64,000 nt of DNA from Corinectria fuckeliana (Eukaryota; Ascomycota; Sordariomycetes; Hypocreales; Nectriaceae). Where the stretch lies: NCBI GenBank assembly GCA_019137255.1, contig WPDH01000266.1:90135-154134 (forward strand), given 5' to 3'. This document shows positions 1 through 10,197 of the stretch, in pieces; the first letter of the stretch is position 1; every line of letters starts with the position of its first letter. A model generated the notes under the pieces. It searched no databases. It was given only the letters and a program-made list of their open reading frames with translations, and was not told where the DNA came from. Both the position numbers and the translations under genes were made by a program.

Positions 1-317
1 TGAACGAGAATTCACGGTGATGGCTGAATTGAGTTAGACGAGTAGAGGAAAAGCCAGTAGCTGATAGCACTATATCAATACTGGCTGAGTCAGCGTTGCT
101 GATGGTTGATGTCCTCCTCGGAACTCCGCTCGGCTAAGGCTTGATGGCAAAACTCTTCAGCCGACTTTATCAGATTGATAAAGAAAACCCTTTTCACTTG
201 CTGACGCCCTCGGATCGCCCCAGATCGGCTCACTCTCACCCTTCGTAACTCCGAACCGACCGCGCCAGACCAGCTGCTCATAGCTTAAAGCTTCTCAGAA
301 AAAGCACTGTAGCAAGC
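1..317. other. Upstream region of the Zn2Cys6 gene
   Basis: No gene is supported here. Short reading frames exist on the minus strand but none resembles a known family. The stretch probably contains promoter and 5' leader of the transcription factor that starts at 318. Confidence 0.4.
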
Positions 318-2771
318 ATGGCCGACCGAAGTGAGACCCCGGAGGACTCGGACGACGACCGAAGGCCCGGGTCGCGCAACAGCTCCGGGCAGCCGCCGGC
401 CCGCAAGCGGCAGCGCGTCCGCCTGAGCTGCCTCGAGTGCCGCCGCCGCAAGCTCTCGTGCGACCGGGGCTTCCCGTGCGAGCGCTGCATCAAGAGCGGC
501 ACGCCCGACCGCTGCAGCTACGAGTCCCGCAACGGCGAGGTCGTGAACGCCTCGTCCGGCGTCCCCCCGCCCTTTGCCCAGCTCGACTCCCGCCGCTTCG
601 GCGTCGACCCCGTCATGGGCCTGTCTCCGATGGACCCCGAGTATGCGCGCCAGGACCACGACCGCATCCGCCGCCTGGAGCTGGAGATCTCCCAGCTCAA
701 GACCCAGCTGTCGCGTCCCGGCGGCCTCAACCTGGACGGGAGCACCGTCGCCGCCACCGACACCTCTCCCGCCACCCAGAAGGATGAGGCCAATCCAGGT
801 GAGACGGACCCTTCGGTTCGCGAAGTCCACGAGTCCATCGAGGCCACCAACATGTCCGGCGAGAAGGGCGAGCTGCGCTTCTTCCGCGGTCGTGGATTCC
901 GGACCCGCTACTTTGGCCCTCACAATGCTAGCATGGCCTTTGTCGAGTTGACGGGCCTGTGTCCCTTCATGAAGGAAACCGCCGACGAGTGGCTCCGTCC
1001 CGTCATTCTCCATGATCGCAAGGACCGCAAGCGGCGCCAGTATGATCGCCAGCAGATCTTTGAGGAATCCGATCCGGAACTGGAGGCTCTGCTTCCCACC
1101 AAGGAGGAAGCCGATGCCCTCATCCATGTCTACCTCGACCAGTTCGAGCAAGTCCACCGCATCGTCCACATCCCAACCTTCCGCGAGGAGTACGAGCAGT
1201 ACTGGGAATCGGAGCCCGGCTCCACCAAGCGCTATTCGGCCTTTACCGCCCTCATCCTCTCCATGATGGCCGTGTCCAGTTGTGTCCACACTCACGACCA
1301 CCTCAAGTTCGTTGGCATGATGTCCAATGCCCGCCACTGGGCCGAGAAGTGGATCAAGGCCTGCGACAGCTGGTCTCAGCGACAGAGCCAGAAGCATCGC
1401 CGACTCATTCACTACCAAGTTGCCTGTCTATTGTATCTCGGCAAGCGCGTCAACACTATCAAGAAGAAGCGATTTTGGACTGGATCCGGCGCTCTCATCC
1501 AGGACGGTATCGCCGTCGGTTTGCATCGCGAGCCAAGCCACATGGCTGCCAAAATCACCGTCTTCCATCAGGAGATGCGACGGCGCATTTGGGCAACTGT
1601 CCAAGAATTCGACATGCAGGCGTCCTTTGACCACGGCCTGCCTACTCTTGTCAGCCAACTCCACTACGACACCAACGCGCCCCGAAACCTCGACGACGAC
1701 GATTTCGATGAGAGCACCACCGTCTTGCCCCCCTCCAAGCCGGCCAAGGAATACACCTTCTCGTCGTTCCAAAACCTGGCAAGGCAGAGCCTGCCGCTGC
1801 GTTTGGAGCTCAGCAGACTTCTGACCGGGCCCCTGTCCGACATTGACTACGACCAAGTCATCCGTTACACCAATGACTTGACGCAGGAAATCGATTCCCT
1901 TCCTTCCTGGGACACCAACGCTGTTAATACCAAGGGCATGAAGAACCCGATGATCGCCTACACGTTGCTGCACGTCCAGCTCAGGCAGTACATCATCCCC
2001 CTCCACCAACCCTACCTAAAGCTCCGCAAGCAGAACTCCAAGTACCAATACTCCGAGATCATCTATTACAATGCTGCACGAGACGTGGTTCTACTTCACG
2101 ACAAACTGTACGAGCAGGGCGTGCGCTCACTGAACTTCCTTCGGGAGGACGCGCTCACCACCGCCATCAACCTCTGCAGCGTCACGATGCTGCAACCGAG
2201 AGGCTCGACCAACATGATCATGATCAACTCCCATCACACCCTCAAGCTGATTGAGAAGTGTATATTAATGAAGGAGGACCGACTGCTTCGATGCGGCAAC
2301 AACGAGCCGTGGGGATACTCCATCATGTGTGCCGCTCTGGGTCTACTCGAAGCCCACCTGGGCACCAAGGAGCCCGAGATTGCAAAGTCGACGTCGGCCG
2401 AGCGCTTCGTGAACCTCCACTACCGCCTGCTGGCGAACCAAGAGCCCCCAGTCGCTGGGGAACAAGTGCCGGGAGCGCCGATGAATGCGGTGGCTGGGCA
2501 GGCCATGGGGCCGACGCCCAACATACCTTTGCACGATCGGCCAAAGGTAATGAACCTCGAGTTCCAGGGCAGGGAGTTTCCTAATATTGGTATCCAGTCC
2601 GTGACGCCGTTCGCATACAACCCGGCGATATCCGCTCCGATCGATCCCAACCAGGCCCCATGGCTCATGGCTGGAGGAGATCAGACTCAACCATTTAACC
2701 TCGATCCAAGCCTCGAGCTTCTCGGGCTGAATCTGAATGAGATCTGGGGCGAGTCCTGGGAGCTTGGCTAA
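318..2771 (+). CDS. Zn2Cys6 fungal-specific transcription factor
   Basis: Uninterrupted 817-residue frame. Residues 38-66 hold six cysteines spaced C-x2-C-x6-C-x5-C-x2-C-x8-C, the Zn2Cys6 binuclear cluster that binds DNA, preceded by a basic KRQR stretch. A heptad-like segment near residues 112-135 (RIRRLELEISQLKTQL) is the usual dimerising coiled coil. From about residue 265 (LIHVYLDQFEQVHRIVHIP) the protein matches the fungal-specific transcription factor domain, which runs through an arginine-rich block (EMRRRIWATVQEFDMQ) typical of the family. It is therefore a nuclear regulator, but its target genes cannot be read from the sequence. It converges with the minus-strand gene ending at 3187. 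No intron is evident. The ATG at 318 is the first in frame ahead of the zinc cluster. Confidence 0.93.
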   Translation: MADRSETPEDSDDDRRPGSRNSSGQPPARKRQRVRLSCLECRRRKLSCDRGFPCERCIKSGTPDRCSYESRNGEVVNASSGVPPPFAQLDSRRFGVDPVMGLSPMDPEYARQDHDRIRRLELEISQLKTQLSRPGGLNLDGSTVAATDTSPATQKDEANPGETDPSVREVHESIEATNMSGEKGELRFFRGRGFRTRYFGPHNASMAFVELTGLCPFMKETADEWLRPVILHDRKDRKRRQYDRQQIFEESDPELEALLPTKEEADALIHVYLDQFEQVHRIVHIPTFREEYEQYWESEPGSTKRYSAFTALILSMMAVSSCVHTHDHLKFVGMMSNARHWAEKWIKACDSWSQRQSQKHRRLIHYQVACLLYLGKRVNTIKKKRFWTGSGALIQDGIAVGLHREPSHMAAKITVFHQEMRRRIWATVQEFDMQASFDHGLPTLVSQLHYDTNAPRNLDDDDFDESTTVLPPSKPAKEYTFSSFQNLARQSLPLRLELSRLLTGPLSDIDYDQVIRYTNDLTQEIDSLPSWDTNAVNTKGMKNPMIAYTLLHVQLRQYIIPLHQPYLKLRKQNSKYQYSEIIYYNAARDVVLLHDKLYEQGVRSLNFLREDALTTAINLCSVTMLQPRGSTNMIMINSHHTLKLIEKCILMKEDRLLRCGNNEPWGYSIMCAALGLLEAHLGTKEPEIAKSTSAERFVNLHYRLLANQEPPVAGEQVPGAPMNAVAGQAMGPTPNIPLHDRPKVMNLEFQGREFPNIGIQSVTPFAYNPAISAPIDPNQAPWLMAGGDQTQPFNLDPSLELLGLNLNEIWGESWELG

Positions 2772-3186
2772 TATGCACGAAGATATTAATAATAATGTGG
2801 ACTGTATATGCATTATGAAGGATATAGGGGTGCCGTGGTATTGTCTCTTTTTATTTCTTATAGGGCATTTTGGGTGTAAGAGGATACCAGGTCTACATCA
2901 CGACTCATCAATCGCAAGCAAAGCACATATCATGAGTCTATGGCCAACGCCGCCATGATTCTTTCCCACTTTGGTTAAGAAGCAAGATCTACCTGTGGGT
3001 CATGAAGAAATGGCCCTCGTCAACTGACAGCTCATGTTCCAGTGCCGCAAAGAAATGCCCGATACCAGCCCCCAACCTCCAAGCCGTTGTTGCAACAAGT
3101 TGCCCAACTTTCCACTGATGTCCAGCCTTCAGCAACCCAATTGGAACCTGCAAATATCTGCACCACCACCTCCACTGATATTCCCC
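2772..3186. other. Convergent 3' intergenic region
   Basis: Lies between the stop of the Zn2Cys6 gene and the stop of the minus-strand lysine-rich protein gene. It presumably carries both 3' UTRs and polyadenylation signals. I see no gene in it. Confidence 0.4.
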
Positions 3187-5151
3187 TTACAGCACCGGCT
3201 CTCGCTTGATGCACGACAACTTGGGGTCTTCCTCGTATTGAAGGCCGGTGTTGAGATGGTAGATGTCGCGGGTGCACTTGTGGACTTGTTGACCAAGGGC
3301 CTCGAGGGCGCTGTGAAGGTTGTCGCCGCTCACCACTGGAGGGATGTTGAAAAGCGTCGCGTTTCTCATGCGGGCTTGTTCGGCTTCTTCTAGGGCCAAG
3401 ATGCGAAGCTTGATGGTCAGCAAGTCTGCAAGAACACGACCGGTATGATGACTGTCGAGACCAGCTTTGGCCAGACTAGACGTAAGAAACTCTTGGATGC
3501 GATTCTGAGTGCGCTGTTCAGATTCCTGGATCTGGACGGACAATTCCTGCTTGAGTTGCCGGAGTATGTCGTCACGGTCAGCCTGTCCAAGGGTTGTAGG
3601 CATGTCGGTGGTCTTGGCGGTGTTAAGCGGCTGAGAATCTACGACAACGACAGAAGCAGTGGGTGTGCTCTGGTGGGAGTCAACCACGTTCAGCACTGCT
3701 TCCTGCGTCGCGCCATTGGTGTCTGAAAGCGTGTTGGCGACGTCAGCTGAGTTGGCGGTGTCAGCGATGTCGTCAATGTCTGAGATTTGAATCTGGCGAT
3801 CGGCCACAATGTCTTCCTCCTTTACCAGGATATCAACTTCTGGGAGTGTAATGGCCTTGGCCGCAACATTCGCACTTTCTTCAGAGTCGGCCACGCTCTC
3901 TGCCTTTAAGGCCAGAATATCGGCTTCTGGAAACACGATGGCTACAGCGGTATCGTCTGTGCCCTGAAGGGAGTCGGCCATGCCCTCTGCCTCCTGTGTC
4001 GAGGCAGCGGTATCCGAGTTGGCAATGGCAACGGTGACGGCGATAGTGTCTGTGACCTGGCGGGAATGGGCCACATCATCTTTCTTCAAGCCGAAACCTA
4101 CGACTCTTGGGACTGTGTCGATGATGATGCTTTGGCCAGTTGCCTCATTGGCACCTCCCTCCGAAACCGGGGAGTTGGGGTACTGGAAGACCAACTCTTG
4201 GGGTGGCGATTGTTCGTCACTGCCACCTGCGTCGTTAGATGACTCCGGTGGGCTCAGGATTCTTTGAGATTGAGCAATTGCACTGAGGCGGGCTCTCTTG
4301 CTTCTAGGAGCCAGGCTTTGCCCCAGTTTGCCGTCCTCAGCGACGAGGGTCTGGTGGTGGGGTCGCTTTCTCTCGACAGCGGCATGGACCTTGGGCGATG
4401 CGTCAGGGGCCGTCGGAGCAGGCTTGTTGGGCACAATAGCGGCAGGCGTGTTGGCAGACCAGATGTCAGTGTTGGGGAACATTGTCTGGATGGCTTCGGT
4501 GATGCGGGAACGGCTCATGAGCGTGGCCTTGCCATAGATGGCACGGAAAACAACCCAATATGCCCAATTCCATCCCTCTTTGCTGATACGCCAGATGGCG
4601 TGATTGCTAGGGGTGGTGATGGTAGAAGGCGAGGCCTTGATTAGCGAGAGGGCTTTAACGAAGGCGATTTTAGTGGTCATGTCCCAGTTCTGGCCATCGC
4701 TGAGGTAGATCTCCATGACTTGCTTGACGATGTTTTGATCATCCTGGTCCTGGGAGATGGCGATGGGGACTTGGTACTGGAAGGTGAGCGAGGCAATGGC
4801 ATCGCTGATTTCCTTGGTAAAGGTGGTGTCGTTGGCTCCAGTACCTGTCTTGGATTTCGTCTTTGGCTTGGACTTGGGGCTCGACTTTGGCGTAGTCTTG
4901 GCCTTAGCCTTGGGGGTGATGGTTGACTTGGATGCTGCCGAGGTCGCATCGGCAGTAGAGCTGCCCTGGGAAGGCGATTTCTTGGCGAGCTTCTTCGAGG
5001 GACGCATAGTCTTGGAGGCAGAGCCTGACTTGGGGGTGGATTTCGCCTTGGGAGTGGATTTCGCCTTGGGTGTGGAGGTTGAATTGGGGGCAGAGGCTGC
5101 TGTGGATGCCGATTTCTTGGCACCCGAAGAGGGTGACTTGGACGAACCCAT
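3187..5151 (-). CDS. Lysine/serine/proline-rich hypothetical protein
   Basis: Single frame of 654 residues from the ATG at 5151; an in-frame TTG lies three codons upstream. Roughly the first 95 residues are a basic tail built from repeated SP, TPK and KAK units, resembling a histone H1 tail. A compact part follows (roughly 100-230) with aromatic-rich blocks such as LTFQYQVPIAIS, KEGWNWAYWVVFRAIYG and TEAIQTMFPNTDIW. The middle is acidic and low in complexity, with degenerate repeats around VAD, PEVDIL and PEADIL. The C-terminus has a probable coiled coil (ILRQLKQELSVQIQESEQ) followed by a leucine-rich helix. I do not recognise the family. The basic tail suggests nucleic-acid or chromatin contact, which is inference only. 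The start of the frame is followed upstream by a strongly pyrimidine-rich minus-strand leader. Confidence 0.75.
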   Translation of the reverse strand: MGSSKSPSSGAKKSASTAASAPNSTSTPKAKSTPKAKSTPKSGSASKTMRPSKKLAKKSPSQGSSTADATSAASKSTITPKAKAKTTPKSSPKSKPKTKSKTGTGANDTTFTKEISDAIASLTFQYQVPIAISQDQDDQNIVKQVMEIYLSDGQNWDMTTKIAFVKALSLIKASPSTITTPSNHAIWRISKEGWNWAYWVVFRAIYGKATLMSRSRITEAIQTMFPNTDIWSANTPAAIVPNKPAPTAPDASPKVHAAVERKRPHHQTLVAEDGKLGQSLAPRSKRARLSAIAQSQRILSPPESSNDAGGSDEQSPPQELVFQYPNSPVSEGGANEATGQSIIIDTVPRVVGFGLKKDDVAHSRQVTDTIAVTVAIANSDTAASTQEAEGMADSLQGTDDTAVAIVFPEADILALKAESVADSEESANVAAKAITLPEVDILVKEEDIVADRQIQISDIDDIADTANSADVANTLSDTNGATQEAVLNVVDSHQSTPTASVVVVDSQPLNTAKTTDMPTTLGQADRDDILRQLKQELSVQIQESEQRTQNRIQEFLTSSLAKAGLDSHHTGRVLADLLTIKLRILALEEAEQARMRNATLFNIPPVVSGDNLHSALEALGQQVHKCTRDIYHLNTGLQYEEDPKLSCIKREPVL

Positions 5152-6178
5152 AGTGATCAAGCGATCGAGGGTCGAGTAATCGACGAAGAAAGAGGTGAGT
5201 CCGGGTGAGAGGATCGAGTGTTGGTTTGATGGTGTGATGATGTGATGGTAAGAGAAGCGGATGATGAAGAGGAAGAGAGAAGCCGGGAGAGTGGGGTGGA
5301 GAGAGGAGAAGAAGAAGAAAAAGAAAAGAAGAAGCGGGTGAGGTGAGTGAAGTCAAAGTGAAGTCCGAATTGAGGTTGACGTCGATCCGAAAAGGACGAA
5401 AGGGTTGCCCTCCGCTGTGTTTGGTGCGTTTGGCTTGGGTTGGCTTGGTGACTTGCCTAGTTAGGCTGTTTGGCAGCTGGCAGCTGGCAGCTACCTGAAA
5501 GAACAATAGGCCCCTACGTGCCTAGGGCCTAATGCAGGCCGCGAACAATAGAGCGAGTCCCTCCATCACGTCCTTATTGTCTCTGCAGAACCAAGTACGA
5601 GGATGATGAACGTACCTTTGTGGGCTGGTGGGGATGATTTTGGGACAAACATTTATCCAGTTGGCTCTTTGGTCCAGTCAAAGCCTGCTAGCTTTTCCGT
5701 CTGTACTAGTACCTTTCACTGCCTCTCTTTATCTGCCTTGGTACTTGGGCGGCTTTGCGGAACATTCACAGCGATTGTCGGAAGAGACTCGACAACTGTC
5801 ATGGTCTCCAGGCGCCGATACTCGGCATCACCTCGACATGCTGCAAAGCACTGAACCACAGACGGCTCGCAAATCCGAGCAGGGAAGCGCGCTGTTCCGA
5901 CTGCGTCACAGTTGAAGTGCGTCCGCCGGCATTGTTTCATTGACTGCGTTGACCGTTGCAGTGGGCGGAAACGGCCGAGTGTAGATGTGATTCAAGACGA
6001 CTCTTTGCATATGAAATTATGGCGTGCGACCGCTTCCTATGCAGCCTCCCCCTCGCAGTCAAAGAAAACACAGGCAACCTATCTAACAAGCTGCTTCAAA
6101 ACAAGCTGCTTCAGCTGTCGCATATTTCTTGAAGAAAAGAAGAAGAAGAATTTACATAACCCGACACCTGAGCCCACC
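5152..6178. other. Divergent intergenic region
   Basis: Separates the minus-strand lysine-rich protein gene from the small plus-strand zinc-ribbon gene. From about 5240 to 5340 the plus strand is purine-rich, so the minus-strand transcript would begin with a CT-rich leader, common in filamentous fungi. No other gene is supported. Confidence 0.4.
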
Positions 6179-6394
6179 ATGACCATGAAACACACTCCCA
6201 CAGAAGGGGCCAAGGATAAGCATTCCAAGTACAAAGTCGCCTGCCCGACATGCAAACAAAAGGTTCCCAATGGCACCGCGTGCCCTGCTTGCCACAAGAA
6301 GGTCAAAGACATTACGACGGTCAAGAACAAGTTCCCCAAGCAAGACTCTCCGGGGCCTAGTGGGAAGCATGCCCCCAAGACGGAGGAGACATAG
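6179..6394 (+). CDS. Small zinc-ribbon-like protein (71 aa)
   Basis: A 71-residue frame opening at the ATG at 6179. It holds two CxxC knuckles, CPTC at residues 22-25 and CPAC at 35-38, separated by nine residues, the spacing of a zinc ribbon or rubredoxin-like knuckle. The rest is lysine-rich and hydrophilic (9 of the first 42 residues are Lys) with a disordered tail. There is no signal peptide or membrane segment. The frame is open well upstream of this ATG (to 5912), but the upstream part is not protein-like, so I chose the start just before the compact domain. Function unknown; a nucleic-acid or protein-binding zinc knuckle is a reasonable guess. It could be the end of a longer spliced gene. 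Confidence 0.5.
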   Translation: MTMKHTPTEGAKDKHSKYKVACPTCKQKVPNGTACPACHKKVKDITTVKNKFPKQDSPGPSGKHAPKTEET

Positions 6395-6863
6395 GTAGTC
6401 ATCTAGGAATGCGCTACTTTAAGAAGCTGTGGCGGAGCCTGATAAATACCTAAAGGAATCTTATCAATGAGAACACTTTGTTGGTGACTGTGACGAACAC
6501 GGACTGATCTTCCCTTGCTCCCAGCATCCCTCTCGATCCCTCTCACCGGCCCCAGTTGTCAACAGAGCATCTATGAATTTATGCACGCTCCGCAACTACT
6601 CGGTTCTGTCTTTAACACTGGCGACCAAGTCCTGCTTCTGTTACAGCTTGGGGGGTATTCTCTCAAAGATTTGAAAGGCTTCCCTGAGGATTTGTACGTA
6701 TCAGAAGTAGCAACGCACGGGTTACACAGTAGCCTCTCGCATGCTGGAGAGGGGAAACTATGATGCGCCTTTGTGGTCTTGTAGACTATTTGCCACAATG
6801 ATCCAGACCAGACAGTCCATTAACCGAACTACGGGTTCGATGGCACGCTGCAAGACCAATCCT
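6395..6863. other. Convergent 3' intergenic region
   Basis: Lies between the stop of the small zinc-ribbon gene and the stop of the minus-strand tetraspanin gene. No supported gene or RNA was seen. Confidence 0.35.
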
Positions 6864-7856
6864 TCACTCATTGTCGCTGTTCCAAGCGTTGCTCTCGTGC
6901 ATCGGTGACGGCTCAACTCTTGGACCAGTTCCATTTACTCCTCCATAACCCCGCGTTCCGTTTACTTGCTGCTGAGTCGATTCCTCGTCCTCGACAGGAC
7001 CGGCCGTTAGAAGAGGGCGTCGACTCTCATTCCCTGACGTCTGGTCTCGTGGGCGACGGAGTGCGGAACTCCACCAAGTCGTGCCTGGCCTCATGATGAA
7101 AAGTCCGATGACCTGGATGGGATTTTAGCAACGGCGTCTCATGGCCTGTGTGGCTCTCTCTCATACCTGCAGCAACCCAACGAACACTGCTATCGCAAAG
7201 GCCGTTCCCGATGTTGTCTGCGTGGCACTCGTCCACGGCCCTCTGCAAGGAAGACGCCGGCCGTAGGTCTCTGTGCATGTGCTAGGCGAGCCCCCCGGGA
7301 AGGGAAACGCACGATCCTTGACAGAGTTGAGTCCGCAGCAGTCAAAGGAATCCTGGATTCCTCTGATGCTAGTGGCGTCGTGTGCACGGAACATTGCCAT
7401 CCACGTTGTGTCAATCTTGCACTCCAACGACGACGAGGGCACCATGCCTTCAAAGAGCAGCGTCGCCAGTATCGTCGTTATGAGAGCCTGAAGGGTCTGG
7501 AGAACAAAGGGCGTGAGCTTGGCGAGGCGACTGGACGACGCGGGGCCGCGGCGCAGGAGGCTTGGGTGGAAGAAGGCATTGAAGAAGGCGACGATCGGGA
7601 GTAAGATGGTGATGATGGAGACGAATGGGGAGATCGGGAGGGAAAGAGAAACACTGTGCAGGTGCACGAAGCTGTACCAAGGCAGCATCAGGTCAGTGAG
7701 AGACTGAGAACGAAAGAGGAGGGAGCTTACACTGCGAGTACAAGTAGTACCACGCTGACCTGGAAAGTCGGGGAGAATCAGCTTCATATTCCTAAGCTAT
7801 GCGTGGGTGAGTTGATGCATCCGTACGAGAAAGTAGACGACGGCTAGGTTGATCAT
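6864..7856 (-). CDS. Fungal tetraspanin-like membrane protein
   Basis: Four exons on the minus strand: 7856-7827, 7759-7731, 7671-7167 and 7112-6864, giving 270 residues. Introns 7826-7760, 7730-7672 and 7166-7113 have GTACGG, GTAAGC and GTATGA donors and CAG acceptors, and the frame is kept throughout. Four hydrophobic segments lie near residues 1-23, 36-56, 74-94 and 175-195. Between the third and fourth is an extracellular loop with the tetraspanin signature CCG at residues 131-133 (DSFDCCGLN) and further cysteines near 104, 152 and 162. Tetraspanins organise plasma-membrane microdomains; fungal members include those needed for appressorium function. The cytoplasmic tail of about 75 residues is polar and probably disordered. 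The first exon is only ten codons, so the start is slightly less certain than the rest. Confidence 0.85.
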
Positions 7857-8793
7857 GGTGGGAAGCTCGAGGGTTGGTCTCTTGAGGCAGTGGGCGAAGA
7901 CAGGAGATGGTAAACAACAAACAAGAATGCAAGGTGAAGAAGGCCTCCTCCCGCCTTTTTGCCTGACGGTGGTTCTCCTTGGTTGCCTTGCGGCTGCATG
8001 TATGTACCGGGCCCCGCACCACACCAACACCTGATGCATGATGCACAGTTATATGAAAGAACTTGAAGAGCCAATGACAGCGAGGATATCATCCATGTCA
8101 TTTATTACGTACAAAAGCGACTCTTCGAACTGAGACGGTCCTCTGAAGCTCAACAACCGCCGAGAGCAGTCAACCGACGACAGCTGCCGGCCGGTTGTCT
8201 AAAGCCCGGTGCTCATCCGTGCTGCGGGAGGCCCGCCGCGACAGGCCACGCCACATTGAAGTTCGAGACTCGGGAAGAGCAGGCCATTCATTTGGTCGTT
8301 GACGATGAAGTCGCTGCGGAAGCTGTGTTTGGGTGAGTTGGGGGGTGTGGAATACGTGCTCTTGAGGTCCTCCTACAGCAGAGTGGGACGTCTTACACTG
8401 GGAGGGAAACAAATTACATTATACAGCAAAAGAATGGCTAGGTTGAAAGATAAGTACAAGCAACGCGCCGTGCAGCTCTGCGCTCGCCGATCCATAGCTA
8501 GCCAAGGCCGCTATAAGCCCAAGCCTCGTACACATCCTATTCTCGTGCAAATACGTACTATCGTCAAAGGTCATCAGCATACAACATGAGAAGCGAAAAT
8601 AGGCTCTGACAAATTGGATATCCAGCCACGCTTCCTGCCCTAACGAGTGTAAGTTCCGACGCTGTCGCGCATGGGGAAGTCAGTCAAAGTACAGCACAGC
8701 ATAACAAAGAAAAGTACAACGCAAACGAAGTCCAAGATCAGATAGACATGGGAGCAAAACGTCTCGCAGCGAGGCCAGTGAGGGAGCGGGCCC
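7857..8793. other. Intergenic region upstream of tetraspanin gene
   Basis: Lies between the tetraspanin start and the stop of the C2H2 gene, both minus strand. Short frames here have no recognisable content. It should include the tetraspanin promoter and the C2H2 3' UTR. Confidence 0.35.
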
Positions 8794-10197
8794 TCAAGTA
8801 TGAAAGACTGCATCAGCAAAAGCTCCATCAGTGCCCAGGCGAGAAGCCTTCCACTGCGGCGGGTACAGCCCCGAGTAATCTGCCCCGATCGCGTCGTCTT
8901 CGACCGACGATTCCGAGCTCGGCGCGGCAAGGTCGGACCATCCCGACGACCCCGAGAACTCCGACGCCGCCAGAGGCTCCGGCCCGTCCAGGTTCTCGAA
9001 GTCGTAGCCGTCCTCGAGGTCGAACTCGATCCCGTCCAGGGTCAGGAGGCTGTCGTAGTTGTCCTCGTCGGAGATGTGGCCTGGCGGCGGTATGGACGCC
9101 ATGATGCGGCGCGGCAGGTCCCGGATCACGTCCATGACGTTCGACTTGATGTCGTGCTCGACGCTCTGGATCGCGCGCTCTACTTCCTGTTCAATGTGGT
9201 GCTGGATCACCGGCGTCACTCGCGAGAAGTAATAGTCGCGGTATTCTTGGAAATTGCTGGCCTGCGAGCCCGACGATCCACCGTTCTGATAGGTGATCTC
9301 GTGGTCTAGGCATCATCAGTATTGAAGATGTTGCTGGCGGTTGCGGCTAAACTTACAGGGAGAAGGGATGTCTGATGAATCGTCTACCTTGAACAAGATA
9401 CAGTACCATTCCCTCCACTTTTCCTCCGGCGTCTTCTGAACGCGCTTTTGCAGCTTCTGCCCTTGCTCTTGGTCGTATCCATCTGTGAGGTCGCGGTAGA
9501 CCGTCTTTGGGTCCTTGATCGGGCAGGGCTTGTCGCTCCGCTGGTGGCTCTTGAGCTGGTCGTCTTTGTCAAAGTACAGACAGCATCTGTGGCATTGATG
9601 CGGCGGGAGGCTGTGGCTGCGTCGGAGATGTTCCCTTGCAGATGTGAGTGAGGCCGTAGGCCGTAGGACTTCCGTCGCAAGAGGCAATACTCACTTCACC
9701 CGGTGCACATCGGTCCATCCTGGGCCCAGACAAGTCCGGTGGTCCTTGAACTTCTGCGGGTCACGTTTGTAGTAAGGACAGGCGAACCTAAGACGCGTGT
9801 CGTCGTTGATCGTCTTTGCCTTTTTGGTGTTCTTGTTCTTCCTCGAACCGTCGTCGCCATCTCCGTCGTTCCCATACTCGCCACCGTCATCATCATCATC
9901 GCGGCGATGCTGCCTCTTCTGCCCGGCAGCTTGCGAGTTCCGCTTTCCCGATCGGAACCCACCGGAATAAGGAGGGGATGGCGACTTGCCGCCATCCCCT
10001 TCTTCTTCGAGTGTTTCCAGCTTCTTCTCAATGCATTCGACAACAGCCGCCATCAACGAGTCTACGATGCGCTTCTTGCGATAACGCAGCTGCTGGTTGA
10101 TTTGGTATTCCAGGTAGGCCGCCGACGGTGCCGAGAGCTTCACGTCGGATTGATTTGAATCGGCGGCTCGCCTTCCCTGGATCGAAGATTGAGACAC
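8794..10197 (-). CDS. C2H2-type zinc finger protein (fungal)
   Basis: Three exons: 10197-9695, 9634-9357 and 9305-8794, for 430 residues. The introns (9694-9635 with GTGAGT donor and AAG acceptor; 9356-9306 with GTAAGT donor and TAG acceptor) restore one frame. The N-terminal 60 residues look helical (YQINQQLRYRKKRIVDSLM), followed by an acidic, Asp/Gly-rich linker and a basic KNKNTKKAK patch. Residues about 138-175 form a first finger (RFACPYYKRDP then DHRTCLGPGW then EHLRRSH), split by intron 1, and about 180-205 form a second (HQCHRCCLYF then LKSHQR). This pair is common in Sordariomycete C2H2 proteins, whose partners are mostly unknown. The C-terminal third (QHHIEQEVERAIQSVEHDI) is helical then acidic. 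A nuclear regulatory role is inferred. Confidence 0.85.

Noticed and set aside
285..1418. 377-codon minus-strand frame over the Zn2Cys6 gene
   Set aside because: It is a shadow of the conserved plus-strand frame; its Val/Leu/Gly-rich text has no motifs.
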